Origin: Selenomonas sputigena | GTDB lineage: Bacteria > Bacillota > Negativicutes > Selenomonadales > Selenomonadaceae | Assembly (NCBI RefSeq): GCF_026015965.1 | Contig: NZ_CP110383.1 | Location: 217,807 to 281,806 of the forward strand | Direction of reading: 5' to 3' | Length of the DNA: 64,000 nucleotides | Shown here: positions 24,418-33,741 of the stretch, in pieces | How positions within the stretch are numbered: the first letter of the stretch is position 1 | Layout: every line of letters starts with the position of its first letter | Notes under the pieces: model-generated | Database searches by the model: none | What the model saw: the letters and a program-made list of their open reading frames with translations, nothing else | Told to the model about the DNA's origin: nothing | Program-made: the position numbers and the translations under genes

Positions 24418-25353
24418 ATGGAAGAAAATTTCATTTGCTTGGATATTGGCGGCACTTCGATCAAGTATGCGCTTGCCGCGGGAGGCAGGCTGCGCGAGAA
24501 AGGTTCTGTGCCGACGGAAGGGCGGACGGCGGGGGCGCAGGGCGTAGCCGAGAAGGTGCTCGCCATCGTCGATGCTTTTCGGGGAAGAGGCGTCTCGGGC
24601 GTCGCGATCTCGACGCTCGGCATCGTCGATCCGGTCGCGGGCAAGGTCATCTATGCAGGTTCTAGCATCAAGGACTACACGGGATTTGCCCTCAAGGCTC
24701 TTGTCGAGGAGTCGACGGGGATTCCCTGCACGGTTGAGAACGATGTGAACTGCGCGGGGCTTGGCGAGTATTGGCTCGGTGCAGGCCGCGGCGTGCGTTC
24801 GCTTGTCTGTTTGACGGTCGGCACGGACGTCGGGGCTTCCATCCTTTTCAACGGCAGGCTCTGGCGCGGCGCGAACTACAGCGCGGGCGAGGCCGGCAGC
24901 ATGAGGCTCGCGGGCGGCAGGTTCGGCGATCTCGCTTCCGTACGCCGCATGGTGCAGCGCGCGGCGAAGGCGCACGGCATCGCCGAGGAGCTTGATGGTG
25001 AGACGGTGTTCGCGTGGGCGCGCGCGGGTGACGCCGATGCGGTGAATGCTATCGCAGGGCTCATCGCTCCGCTCGCCGAGGGGATTGCGAATATCTGCTA
25101 CATACTCAATCCCGAGCGCATCGTTCTCGGCGGAGCGGTGATGGCGGAGAGGCAGTATCTGGCGCCGCGCATTCTTGCGGACTTGGAAGAGGCAGTGCCG
25201 CGTCCTTTCCGCTCCGCGACGCAGCTCGCTTTCGCTGAGCTGGGCAACGATGCAGGACTCATGGGCGCACTCTATCACTTCCTTCAGCGCCGCCAGGACA
25301 CGCAGGAGAGGATGCAGAATTCAGGAACGGGAGAGGCGGGAAAGGTCAGATGA
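24418..25353 (+). CDS. ROK-family sugar kinase
   Basis: 311 residues. The ATP phosphate-binding motif CLDIGGTSIKYAL is at the N terminus, the catalytic END is in CTVENDVNCAGLGEY (near residue 105), and TVGTDVGASILFNGRLWRG is typical of ROK kinases. The zinc-binding CxCGxxGCxE of glucokinases and NagK is missing; the corresponding region reads GSMRLAGGRFGDL. This resembles beta-glucoside kinases and some N-acetylmannosamine kinases. It overlaps nagA in an ATGA, so an amino-sugar kinase role (GlcNAc or ManNAc) is a reasonable inference. Start 24418 has GGGAG just upstream. Confidence 0.85.
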   Translation: MEENFICLDIGGTSIKYALAAGGRLREKGSVPTEGRTAGAQGVAEKVLAIVDAFRGRGVSGVAISTLGIVDPVAGKVIYAGSSIKDYTGFALKALVEESTGIPCTVENDVNCAGLGEYWLGAGRGVRSLVCLTVGTDVGASILFNGRLWRGANYSAGEAGSMRLAGGRFGDLASVRRMVQRAAKAHGIAEELDGETVFAWARAGDADAVNAIAGLIAPLAEGIANICYILNPERIVLGGAVMAERQYLAPRILADLEEAVPRPFRSATQLAFAELGNDAGLMGALYHFLQRRQDTQERMQNSGTGEAGKVR

Positions 25354-26555
25354 AGGCGATCATCAATGGACGGCTCTTGCTGCCGAACATGGAGGGCGAT
25401 TTCCGTGTCATGGAAGATATGGCGCTTCTCTACGACGAGCGCATCGAGCGGATCATTGACATGGATGAGGTGGAGGCGGAAGCGGGCATCGACGAGGTGC
25501 ACGACGCGCATGGGCTGTTCGTCTCGCCGGGCTTCATCAACGTGCATGTGCACGGTGCATGCGGCTGGGATGTGATGGACGCGGCGGCGGAAGAGGCGCT
25601 GCCGGCCATCAGCCGTTACCTCGCACGCACGGGCGTCGCCTCGTGGCTCGCGACGACGATGACGGCGGGAGAGGACGCGGTGCACGCTGCCTTCGAGCGC
25701 GTGCGCAGTGCCATGCGCATGACGCCCGAGGGCGCGCGCATCCTCGGCGTGCACATGGAAGGCCCTTTCATCAGCAAGGCATATAAGGGAGCACAGGCGG
25801 AGGAGGCGATTGTACGCGCCGACTACGATTGGATCGACTCCTTCGAGGATGTCGTGCGCATCGTGACCTTGGCGCCCGAGGAGCTGGACGGCAAGTATAC
25901 GTTCATCGACCGCTGCCGCGATGCGGGCATCCTCGTTTCGATCGGCCATTCGAGCGCGGACTACGGGACGGCGCTCGAAGTCATAGAGAAGCACGGCGTC
26001 ACGCACATCACGCACTGCTTCAACGCCATGAGCGGACTGCACCAGCGTCATCCGGGCATCGTCGGCGCGGCGCTCGATACCAAGGTCAACTGCGAACTCA
26101 TCGCTGACAATATCCACGTCGATCCTGCGGCGCAGCGCATCCTCTACCATGCGAAGGAGGGCAGGAACATCATCCTCGTGACAGATTCGATGCGTGCGGC
26201 CGGCATGGGCAGCGGCGTCTTCGAGCTGGGCGGGCAGGAGGTCACGGTCAAGGGAACGCGCGCAGAGTTGGCGGACGGCACGCTCGCGGGCAGTGTGCTC
26301 GCGATGAATGAGGCGGTTCGGAACTTCGCGCGGACGACGCGCGCGCCCATCGAGCGCGTCGTCGAGATGGTCACGCGCACGCCTGCTGAGGAACTTGGCA
26401 TCTATGAGGAGACGGGTTCTTTGGAGGAGGAGAAGCGAGCCGATCTCACGCTCTTTGATGATGATCTCAACATCGCCGCGACGATCGTTGGCGGGCGTCT
26501 CTCCTACATCGCCGCGCCTGACGCCTTGGACGGCGAGTGGAGGAACAGAGAGTAG
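25350..26555 (+). CDS. nagA: N-acetylglucosamine-6-phosphate deacetylase
   Basis: 401-residue amidohydrolase that converts GlcNAc-6-P to GlcN-6-P for cell-wall recycling and amino-sugar use. Metal-site features: GFINVHVHGACGWD near residue 62, the EGPFISKAYKGAQ loop near residue 126, IGHSSADY near residue 195, HCFNAMSG near residue 215, and the catalytic Asp in LVTDSMRAAG near residue 275. It starts inside the stop of the ROK kinase. The substrate would come from that kinase or from a PTS elsewhere. Length is normal. Confidence 0.93.
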   Translation: MKAIINGRLLLPNMEGDFRVMEDMALLYDERIERIIDMDEVEAEAGIDEVHDAHGLFVSPGFINVHVHGACGWDVMDAAAEEALPAISRYLARTGVASWLATTMTAGEDAVHAAFERVRSAMRMTPEGARILGVHMEGPFISKAYKGAQAEEAIVRADYDWIDSFEDVVRIVTLAPEELDGKYTFIDRCRDAGILVSIGHSSADYGTALEVIEKHGVTHITHCFNAMSGLHQRHPGIVGAALDTKVNCELIADNIHVDPAAQRILYHAKEGRNIILVTDSMRAAGMGSGVFELGGQEVTVKGTRAELADGTLAGSVLAMNEAVRNFARTTRAPIERVVEMVTRTPAEELGIYEETGSLEEEKRADLTLFDDDLNIAATIVGGRLSYIAAPDALDGEWRNRE

Positions 26556-26594
26556 AGGGAAGGCTTCAAGAAGGCAAGGGAAGGGGTCTGGCGG

Positions 26595-27401
26595 ATGGCA
26601 ATACGCATGATTGTGACGGATATGGACGGCACGTTGCTCGATGCGAAGAATGGCATCTCCGATGCGAATCGGACGGCGCTCAAGGAGGCGGCGGCAAAGG
26701 GCGTCCATGTGGCGATCGCCACGGGACGCATGCACCTCTCAGCTCTGCCCTACGCGAAGGAGATCAGCGTCACGGCGCCGATCGTTTCGTGCAACGGTGC
26801 TCTCGTCAAGACGACGGCGGGCAAGGAGCTTTTCGCTTCGCCCATCGCACCTGACGTGGTGCGAGAAATTCTCGACTGCATGAAAGCGCGCGGTTGGTAC
26901 GTGCAGCTCTATACGGACGAGGGGCTTTTCTTTTGCGAGCGTGACCGTCGCGCCTGCGCCTACGAGAAGAGCGCGGGCATCGAAGGAAAGGTCGTCGGCT
27001 GGGATGGCCTCTATGCACTGGGGACGCGCGTCTTCAAGCTGCTGTCGATCAGTGATCGCGCCGAGGAGACGGCGGCGCGTGCGGCGGAAATCTCGCGCAT
27101 GTTCGAAGGCAAGGTTCGAGCCGTGCGCTCGAAGGAGAAGTACGTCGACATCATGGCTGTGGGCGTGTCGAAGGCGGCGAGCATCGAGCGCCTTGCTGCA
27201 AGTCTCGGCATCTCCCTGCAGGAGGTGCTGGCGCTCGGCGACTCGGACAACGACTGCGAGATGCTCGCTGCCGCGGGCATCGGCGTCGCCATGGCGACGG
27301 GCACGCCTGCAGCGCAGGAGGCGGCGGACTTTCTCGCAGAAAACGGAGCGGCGGACGGCGTGGCACGGGCTGTGCACGCCTATGTGCTGGAAGGAAAGTG
27401 A
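26595..27401 (+). CDS. Cof-type HAD phosphatase (first of two)
   Basis: 268 residues. The nucleophile motif DMDGTLLDAKN is at residue about 9, motif II is in VSCNGAL, the type IIB cap lies in the middle, and the motif IV GDSDNDCEML is near residue 216. Cof/YbjI-type phosphatases hydrolyse sugar phosphates, FMN or PLP; the substrate cannot be predicted. It lies 40 nt after nagA and is followed after 22 nt by a paralogue, suggesting a tandem duplication within the amino-sugar operon. Confidence 0.88.
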   Translation: MAIRMIVTDMDGTLLDAKNGISDANRTALKEAAAKGVHVAIATGRMHLSALPYAKEISVTAPIVSCNGALVKTTAGKELFASPIAPDVVREILDCMKARGWYVQLYTDEGLFFCERDRRACAYEKSAGIEGKVVGWDGLYALGTRVFKLLSISDRAEETAARAAEISRMFEGKVRAVRSKEKYVDIMAVGVSKAASIERLAASLGISLQEVLALGDSDNDCEMLAAAGIGVAMATGTPAAQEAADFLAENGAADGVARAVHAYVLEGK

Positions 27402-27423
27402 AAGAAAGCATGAGGGATAGAGG

Positions 27424-28221
27424 ATGGCAATTCGGCTGATCGTGATGGATCTCGACGGCACGCTCTTGACTTCGGAAAAGATGGTGTCGGACTACAGCAA
27501 GGATGTCTTGCGGCGGGCGATGGAAAAGGGCGTCGCTGTGACGCTGGCGACGGGGCGCATGCTGCTCTCGGCGAGCTACTTCGGCAGGATCATTGGGGCG
27601 AACGCGCCGATCATCTCGTGCAACGGTGCTCTGGTGCAGGCGCTCGATGCGACAGAGCCGCTCTTTTTGCGCGCTTTTTCGCCCGAGACGGTGGCGGAGC
27701 TTCTGACGTTTGCGCGGGAGAACGGCTGGTACGCGCAGTGGTACATCGGCGACGACATCTACGCTGAGGATTTCCGACCTGAGTATTTCACGGCCTACCG
27801 CACGGTGCAGGGCTTCGCCGTGCACGAGGTCGGCGAGGATTTCTCGCCGTACGTCGAGGGCGTTGCGCAGGTCGTCGTGCGCGACCTCGCGGGCGGCGTC
27901 GGCGCTATCGCCGCGTCGATCCGCGAGCGTTTCGCGGGACGCGTCGATCCGCAGCAGTCGAAGGGCTACACACTCGACCTTGTGCCGACGGGCGTATCGA
28001 AAGCGACGGGCATCGAGGCGATCCTGCGTGCGACGGGCATCGGGGCCGATGAGGTCATGGCATGTGGCGACTCGGACAATGACCTTTCCATGCTGCGTCT
28101 CGCAGGTACGAGTGTCGTCACGGCGAACGGACAGGAGGAAGCGAAGGCGCTCGCGACATACCTTGCGCCGAGCTGCGACGAGGACGGCGTGGCAAGGGCG
28201 ATCGAGGAGCTTGTTCTTTAG
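27424..28221 (+). CDS. Cof-type HAD phosphatase (second of two)
   Basis: 265 residues, paralogous to the preceding gene. DLDGTLLTSEKMVS is near residue 10, ISCNGALVQ near residue 60, and GDSDNDLSMLRLAG near residue 217. The cap domain is clearly diverged from its neighbour, so the duplication is old and substrate ranges probably differ. The start has GGG(A)TAGAGG upstream. It ends 47 nt before rapZ and may share that transcript. Confidence 0.88.
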   Translation: MAIRLIVMDLDGTLLTSEKMVSDYSKDVLRRAMEKGVAVTLATGRMLLSASYFGRIIGANAPIISCNGALVQALDATEPLFLRAFSPETVAELLTFARENGWYAQWYIGDDIYAEDFRPEYFTAYRTVQGFAVHEVGEDFSPYVEGVAQVVVRDLAGGVGAIAASIRERFAGRVDPQQSKGYTLDLVPTGVSKATGIEAILRATGIGADEVMACGDSDNDLSMLRLAGTSVVTANGQEEAKALATYLAPSCDEDGVARAIEELVL

Positions 28222-28268
28222 GGCTGGGTTTTTCAAGGGATTCTTATCAGTTTGCAGGGGTGGACAGC

Positions 28269-29174
28269 ATGACGAAAGAGAAGGAATTCAATTTTATCAT
28301 CGTGACGGGGCTTTCGGGCAGCGGAAAGACGCAGGCGTGCCGCTTTCTGGAAGACCTCGGCTATTTCGTGGTGGACAATCTGCCGCCGGTGTTCATCCCG
28401 AAATTTGCCGAGCTTTGCCGCCATTCGGCCGAGCATGTGAATCGTGTCGTGCTCGTCGTGGATACGCGTGGGCGCGAGTTCTTCGACACCTTCGTACATG
28501 TGCTTGAAGAGATGGATCAGGCGGGGACGCCCTACGAGATGCTCTTTATGGATGCCTCCGACGAGGCGATCATCCGTCGCTACAAGGAGACGCGCCGCCG
28601 CCATCCGATGGCGGCGAATGCACGCATCTCCGACGGAATTCAGAGGGAACGCCGCCGCTTGGAACCCGTGCGCAACAAGGCGACATACATCATTGACACA
28701 TCTGTGTTGAGGAAGGTCGATCTCAAGGAAAAGATCTGGCGTCTCTTTGGCAGTGAGGACGGGCACAAGATGAGCATCAATGTCCTGTCCTTCGGCTTCA
28801 AGTTTGGCATGCCTTTGGACGCCGACATGGTACTCGATGTGCGCTTCCTGCCGAACCCCTTTTATATCGAGGACCTGCGCAGGAAGAGCGGCGCCGTCCC
28901 GGAGGTCGCCGAATACATCGGCAAGTGGCCCGTGACGCAGGAATTCGAGGAGAAGCTCGATGCTATGCTCGATTTTCTCATGCCGCAGTACATCAAGGAA
29001 GGCAAGCCGCAGTTCGTCATCGCCATCGGCTGCACGGGCGGCATGCATCGGAGCGTCTACATTGCCTGTCATATCTATCGTTTCTTGACAGCGCGCGGCT
29101 TCCAGGTGGAGCTTGAGCATCGCGATCTCATGAAGAACGAGGTCGCCGAACACCCGGAGGAACTGCCCGAATAG
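28269..29174 (+). CDS. rapZ: RNase adapter / nucleotide-binding protein RapZ (YvcJ)
   Basis: 301 residues. The Walker A GLSGSGKT lies near residue 12, DNLPPVFIPKF near residue 40, and the C-terminal ATGCTGG-type segment (AIGCTGGMHRSVYIA) is diagnostic. In enterics RapZ controls GlmS through small RNAs; in Firmicutes YvcJ binds nucleotides and affects competence or cell-wall metabolism. ATG 28269 was preferred over the GTG nine bases upstream because of spacing to the AGGGG site. rapZ-yvcK-whiA is a conserved Firmicutes cluster. Confidence 0.92.
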   Translation: MTKEKEFNFIIVTGLSGSGKTQACRFLEDLGYFVVDNLPPVFIPKFAELCRHSAEHVNRVVLVVDTRGREFFDTFVHVLEEMDQAGTPYEMLFMDASDEAIIRRYKETRRRHPMAANARISDGIQRERRRLEPVRNKATYIIDTSVLRKVDLKEKIWRLFGSEDGHKMSINVLSFGFKFGMPLDADMVLDVRFLPNPFYIEDLRRKSGAVPEVAEYIGKWPVTQEFEEKLDAMLDFLMPQYIKEGKPQFVIAIGCTGGMHRSVYIACHIYRFLTARGFQVELEHRDLMKNEVAEHPEELPE

Positions 29175-29222
29175 ATGGGCGTCGTTTCGCACCGTTTTTT
29201 TAGGAAAGGGTCGATCGGAAGA

Positions 29223-30524
29223 ATGCACTTATTGAAATGGCTTTATCCGGGCATGCATTTCAAGCGTTGGATGTTCGTGTTCGGTGCGGGCGTCATGATG
29301 GTCAGCCTGGGTCTCGCCCTCGTCTTCAACTACAAATATCTCGACATCATCGAGGAAGCCATCTTTCGCGCCGTCTATCTATGGCGCGGAAGTTTCGACT
29401 ATGTGATCACGACGATCGTCGGCGTCGTCATCGTCGTCCTGGGACTCGCGCTGATGCTCTTTGCAACGCGTTTCGTCATACGTTCCGTCATCAGCGTGCT
29501 CCTGCCCGACAAATCGGAAAAGCTCGTCGACATCATCTATGAGAAGCGCCGCCTCGACAAGGGACCGCAGGTCACGGTCATCGGCGGTGGGCATGGACTT
29601 TCCGTGCTTCTGCGCGGCATCAAGCAGGCGACGAGCAATGTGACGGCGGTTGTGACGGTCGCCGACGACGGCGGCTCTTCGGGAAGGCTGCGCGAGGAAC
29701 TCGGTATCATACCGCCGGGCGATCTCAGGAACTGCCTCGTCGCGCTCGCCGATACGGAACCTCTGATGGAAAAGCTCTTCCAGTACCGCTTCCAAAACGG
29801 CACGGAACTCAAGGGGCACAGCTTCGGCAACCTCTTCATCGCCGCCATGGCGGAGGTCACGGGCGACATGGAAGAGGCGCTGAAGAAGTCGTCGAAGGTT
29901 CTCGCTGTCAAGGGGCGAGTGCTTCCGGCATCGACAGCACACGTGCGGCTCGACGCGGTCATGGAGGACGGCACCCTCGTCGAGGGTGAGTCGCATATCC
30001 CCGAGGTGCACAAGCACATCCGGCGCGTGAAGCTTTTCCCCGAGCATGTCGAGCCGGTGGAGTCAGCGCTCGCGGCGATCCGCGAGGCGGACGTCGTGAT
30101 CTTGGGGCCGGGCAGTCTCTATACGAGCATCATGCCGAATCTCCTCGTCGACGGTGTGGCGGAGGCCTTGAAAAAGAGCCGTGCTCTGAAGATCTACATC
30201 TGCAATGTGCTGACGCAGCCGGGCGAGACGGACGGCTACACGGCTTCCATGCACGCGAAGGCGATTCTCGATCATGCGGGCAGGGGCGCGATCGACTACA
30301 TGCTCGTCAATGCGACGCCGTTGCCACATGGGACGGCGCAGCTTTTGAAGAAGGAGGGCGTCGAACCCGTGGCGATCGATGAGGATGCCGTCAACGCGCT
30401 CGGCATCGGTGTCGTCAAGGCCGACCTCGTGAATGACGACGATGTTGCGCATCACGATCCAGAAAAGCTCATGAAGAGCGTGATGAAGATGGCGTACAAA
30501 CTGCATCCTGGCATCAGCAAGTGA
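29223..30524 (+). CDS. yvcK: YvcK/CofD-like gluconeogenesis factor with membrane anchor
   Basis: About 433 residues from this start. Two N-terminal transmembrane helices (about residues 15-38 and 60-85) precede a CofD-like domain beginning at TVIGGGHGLSVLLRGIK, with VADDGGSSGRLR and PPGDLRNCLVAL as sugar-nucleotide-binding hallmarks. YvcK binds UDP-GlcNAc and tunes carbon flow to peptidoglycan precursors; most homologues lack the membrane part. ATG 29223 follows AGGAAAGGG by 12 nt. An in-frame ATG at 29175, directly after the rapZ stop, is the alternative and adds 16 residues. Confidence 0.88.
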   Translation: MHLLKWLYPGMHFKRWMFVFGAGVMMVSLGLALVFNYKYLDIIEEAIFRAVYLWRGSFDYVITTIVGVVIVVLGLALMLFATRFVIRSVISVLLPDKSEKLVDIIYEKRRLDKGPQVTVIGGGHGLSVLLRGIKQATSNVTAVVTVADDGGSSGRLREELGIIPPGDLRNCLVALADTEPLMEKLFQYRFQNGTELKGHSFGNLFIAAMAEVTGDMEEALKKSSKVLAVKGRVLPASTAHVRLDAVMEDGTLVEGESHIPEVHKHIRRVKLFPEHVEPVESALAAIREADVVILGPGSLYTSIMPNLLVDGVAEALKKSRALKIYICNVLTQPGETDGYTASMHAKAILDHAGRGAIDYMLVNATPLPHGTAQLLKKEGVEPVAIDEDAVNALGIGVVKADLVNDDDVAHHDPEKLMKSVMKMAYKLHPGISK

Positions 30525-30536
30525 GGAGGGACTCCT

Positions 30537-31478
30537 ATGGCGCAGCCATCGTTTTCAGCTGAGGTGAAGAACGATCTCGCGCGTCCCCTCGGGCGCAAGG
30601 CGTGCTGCCGTACGGCTGAACTGGCGGCGCTCCTGCGCATGGGCGCCGTCCTGACGCTCGGGGCGAAGCGTGCCGTCGGACTCGCGTTCACGACGGAGAA
30701 CGCTGCGGTCGCGCGCAAGGCCTTGATGCTCCTCAAAGGTTCGGCGGGCGTCCATACGGAATTGACGGTCAGCCGCTCGCGCCGTCTGAAGAAGAACAAC
30801 AGCTACCGCGTGCACGTCCTGCCGTCGCGCGAGGTCGCCGCTCTCATGGAGCGCATGGGTCTCATGCACGGATCGGCGCTCAACATGGGCACGGACAGCG
30901 CGCTCCTCAAGAGGGCGTGCTGCCGTCAGGCGTACTTGCGCGGCGCCTTCTTGGGCGGCGGCAGCGTCAGCCGCCCGGAGTCTGGCTATCATCTGGAATT
31001 GGTGACGGGGAGCTATTCCTTTGCGGAGCTTCTGCTCTCGCTCCTTCGCACGATGGGGTATCCGGCAGGGCTGACCGACCGCAAGGAAAGCTACGTCGTC
31101 TACTTGAAGGAAAGCGACGCCATCATTGATTTTTTCTCTCTGCTCGGTGCGGAGAAGGCGGCTGAGGCATTCGAGGTCACGCGCAACTTGAAGGAAGTCA
31201 AGAATCAGGTCAACCGCCTCGTGAACTGCGAGACGGCGAACGTGCAGAAGTCGGTCGATGCCGCCGGCAGACAGATCGCGGCGATTCGCGCACTGGAGGC
31301 GGCGGATGCCGTCGCGGGGCTTTCTGCGGGACTCCGAAAGACGGCAGAGGTGCGCATGGAGCATCCGACGGCGACGCTCGCAGAGCTTGCGGGGCTTTTG
31401 GGCATAGGAAAATCGGGCGTCAATCATCGGTTGCGAAAGCTCGTCGCCTTGGCGGACGGGCAGGAAGGAGGAATCTGA
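30537..31478 (+). CDS. whiA: DNA-binding protein WhiA
   Basis: 313 residues with an N-terminal degenerate LAGLIDADG-homing-endonuclease-like fold (SFSAEVKNDLARPLGRKACC, LRGAFLGGGSVSRPESGYHLEL) and a C-terminal helix-turn-helix (LAELAGLLGIGKSGVNHRLRKL). WhiA influences sporulation in Streptomyces and division or chromosome segregation in Bacillus. GAGGAGG precedes ATG 30537, and the deacetylase gene starts 2 nt after its stop, so they are co-transcribed. Confidence 0.94.
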   Translation: MAQPSFSAEVKNDLARPLGRKACCRTAELAALLRMGAVLTLGAKRAVGLAFTTENAAVARKALMLLKGSAGVHTELTVSRSRRLKKNNSYRVHVLPSREVAALMERMGLMHGSALNMGTDSALLKRACCRQAYLRGAFLGGGSVSRPESGYHLELVTGSYSFAELLLSLLRTMGYPAGLTDRKESYVVYLKESDAIIDFFSLLGAEKAAEAFEVTRNLKEVKNQVNRLVNCETANVQKSVDAAGRQIAAIRALEAADAVAGLSAGLRKTAEVRMEHPTATLAELAGLLGIGKSGVNHRLRKLVALADGQEGGI

Positions 31479-31479
31479 G

Positions 31480-32289
31480 ATGGCAAGGCGCATGATCTTG
31501 TATGCGGCAGGAATCGTTCTGCTCGTCGTCTTTTCGCTCGCCGTTTACGCGCATTTTCATCCGGCGCAGGGCGTGCTCGTTCTGGAGTATCACCATATCG
31601 CCGACCACGTGGACGATCCCGAGGGGGCATTGGTGGAGCGCTACTATGTGCCGACGGAGGATTTTGCCGCGCAGCTCGACTATTTGAAGGCCGAGGGCTA
31701 CGAGACGATCACCATGCTGGATTTTTCCAAGGCGGCGAAGGGGAAGGGAAATCTTCCCGAAAAGCCTGTGATCGTCACCTTCGATGACGGCTACGAGGAC
31801 AATTACACGCAGGCGCTGCCGCTCCTCGAAGAGCGAGGGATGAAGGGCGAGGTCTACGTGGTCACGAACTTTATCGGCAAGAAGGGCTATCTGACGTGGG
31901 ACGAACTGCGCGACATGCAGCAGCGCGGCATCGAGATCGGCTGCCACACGGCCGACCATCTGCCGCTCGTCGGCCTGTCCCGCGCCGAACAGGAGGATCA
32001 GGTGCGCTTATCGAAGCTGCTCCTGGAGTGGAACGGCATCAAGACGGTGTTCAGCTTCTCCTACCCGAACGGCAGCTGCAATGAAGAGATCGCCACTCTT
32101 CTGCGCGACAGCAATTATCTGACGGCAGTCACGGGCGATGCGGGGTTCAACACGTTCCAGACTGATCCGATGTTCCTGCAGCGTGTCAACATCCCGCGAC
32201 CGCGCTTCGGCCTTGTGGAGTTTCGCCTGCGCATCCTGAAGGCGGAGCTTTTCAGCATCTTCGGCATCAACCAGCATTTGCAGCACTAG
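31480..32289 (+). CDS. Polysaccharide deacetylase family protein (membrane-anchored)
   Basis: 269 residues. The N-terminal signal anchor (residues 5-24, MILYAAGIVLLVVFSLAVYA) is followed by a NodB-type domain: the metal-site TFDDGYEDNY near residue 103, HTADHLPL near residue 158 and FSFSYPNGSC near residue 190. It probably removes acetyl groups from a surface or periplasmic polysaccharide or peptidoglycan outside the cytoplasmic membrane. GAAGGAGG precedes the start and only 1 nt separates it from whiA. The C-terminal 30 residues (RFGLVEFRLRIL) look amphipathic. Confidence 0.9.
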   Translation: MARRMILYAAGIVLLVVFSLAVYAHFHPAQGVLVLEYHHIADHVDDPEGALVERYYVPTEDFAAQLDYLKAEGYETITMLDFSKAAKGKGNLPEKPVIVTFDDGYEDNYTQALPLLEERGMKGEVYVVTNFIGKKGYLTWDELRDMQQRGIEIGCHTADHLPLVGLSRAEQEDQVRLSKLLLEWNGIKTVFSFSYPNGSCNEEIATLLRDSNYLTAVTGDAGFNTFQTDPMFLQRVNIPRPRFGLVEFRLRILKAELFSIFGINQHLQH

Positions 32290-32346
32290 GCGTGCGGCGA
32301 ATGTTTCGTGCTGCTTCGCCAAGCGGAAGTTTTGAGGAATTATCTT

Positions 32347-33669
32347 ATGTGGGTAGAGGAAAAAGGGGTTTTCGACAAGATGAAACGATGGAAGGCAAGG
32401 ATTGCGGCGTGCTTTTTTGCGACGCTCGCGAGCATGGGCGTGACGAATCCTCCGGCTGGAGCGGAACGTCACGGAATAGACGAGGCTTCCACGACGCGCG
32501 TCACGACGGACGAGGCGCGCGCCGTGCATGAGCCGCAGGGAACGCGCCTCCTGGGACGAGGAGGGCAGCAGGAAGCGGAGCCGTACAGCGTGCGGCTGAA
32601 CTTCGGCACAGGTCTGCCGGGTGCGCTGCGCTTCAACGAGGCGCAGCGTGCCATGCGCGAGTGGAACGTCGAGACCGAAGATACGGGCGGCACCTTGCTT
32701 TTTTCCGACAGCCCCGAATACGTGACGGAGGACGGCATCCTCTACGAGGACACCGTCACGGGCGATGCGCGCATCCTCTACTATCATCTGAATAATACGA
32801 GCGTGCGCAAGAAGGTCGCCGTCGTGCTGCAGAACGAAGGGGATTCCTCCGTCGTCGTTCGCGTCACGCGCGGCGGTGCGAGCCGCCCGAGCAGCGACTA
32901 CCTGGAGGTGGGTAAGGGCACGCAGCTCGCCTACTTCCAGACGAAGCGCGATGATATGCTCTATGTGCAGCGCGGCGCGAGGCGGCTTTTGGAGTCAGAG
33001 ATGAATCATACGGTGCTTGAGCCGGGGCAGCTCGTCTATGGCGTCTACGATTTTCATGCGGACGGTCCTGTCAAAGTTTCCGTCCTCATGTATCCGGCGA
33101 CCGCCGATCCGTTGAAATTCATTTCCAGCGCACGCGTTCTGCCGAAGGATGAGCAGCGCCTGCGCGGCACGTTCCAGGGCATGAATCGTGTGATCAGCAG
33201 CAAGCCGTACAATCCCGACAAGGACGGCGTCGTCTACATCCCGATCGGCGACAATCGGCAGGACGTCTTCCGCACGGGCGTCGATGCGACGGACGGCAGC
33301 ACGGTGACGAACGTCGGCAACTACGGCGTGCTCTACCGCATTCAGATCCCGACGACGGGACGCGAGGCGACGCAGTACTATCTGACGCCGTTGGGCGGCG
33401 TCTATGCGGGCGCGATGAGCGTCGACTTCGGTCACGGCTCAAGCCTCTTGGAAACGCCGGGCGGCAGGCTTTTCTTCGGCGACGCCATACCGCCCGACAG
33501 CGATGCTGACCGCGCCGCACGCCTCACAGGCAACGATCGCCTGAAGGTCGCCGCAGAGCTGTCCGACCTCGGCAGCTACCACAGCTCCGTGCAGCCGAGC
33601 TTCGAGCTGTCGCCGCCGGGCGCGTCGAATCTGCCCGTGCAGATCATCCTGATGCCGGCGGGGAAGTGA
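32347..33669 (+). CDS. Conserved-looking secreted protein of unknown function
   Basis: 440 residues from this start. A signal peptide with a long n-region (MWVEEKGVFDKMKRWKARI then AACFFATLASMG) ends at Ala-Gly-Ala around residue 36. The mature part is beta-rich with no catalytic motif I recognise. It contains NNTSVRKKVAVVLQNEGDSS and several Tyr/Gly-rich strands resembling extracellular sandwich domains. GAGG lies 10 nt before ATG 32347; an internal ATG at 32380 gives a more typical signal peptide and is a real alternative. It follows the deacetylase by 57 nt and a terminator follows, so a cell-surface role linked to polysaccharide processing is an inference. Confidence 0.65.
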   Translation: MWVEEKGVFDKMKRWKARIAACFFATLASMGVTNPPAGAERHGIDEASTTRVTTDEARAVHEPQGTRLLGRGGQQEAEPYSVRLNFGTGLPGALRFNEAQRAMREWNVETEDTGGTLLFSDSPEYVTEDGILYEDTVTGDARILYYHLNNTSVRKKVAVVLQNEGDSSVVVRVTRGGASRPSSDYLEVGKGTQLAYFQTKRDDMLYVQRGARRLLESEMNHTVLEPGQLVYGVYDFHADGPVKVSVLMYPATADPLKFISSARVLPKDEQRLRGTFQGMNRVISSKPYNPDKDGVVYIPIGDNRQDVFRTGVDATDGSTVTNVGNYGVLYRIQIPTTGREATQYYLTPLGGVYAGAMSVDFGHGSSLLETPGGRLFFGDAIPPDSDADRAARLTGNDRLKVAAELSDLGSYHSSVQPSFELSPPGASNLPVQIILMPAGK

Positions 33670-33681
33670 ACTGGAATGGGA

Positions 33682-33722
33682 AAAGCCGTCGGAAACTCTC
33701 GGTGAGAGCACTCGACGGCTTT
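33682..33722. terminator. Bidirectional terminator
   Basis: AAAGCCGTCG...CGACGGCTTT with an inner CTCTC/GAGAG stem, between two convergent genes. Confidence 0.8.
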
Positions 33723-33741
33723 CTCGTTTGACTTGCACGGA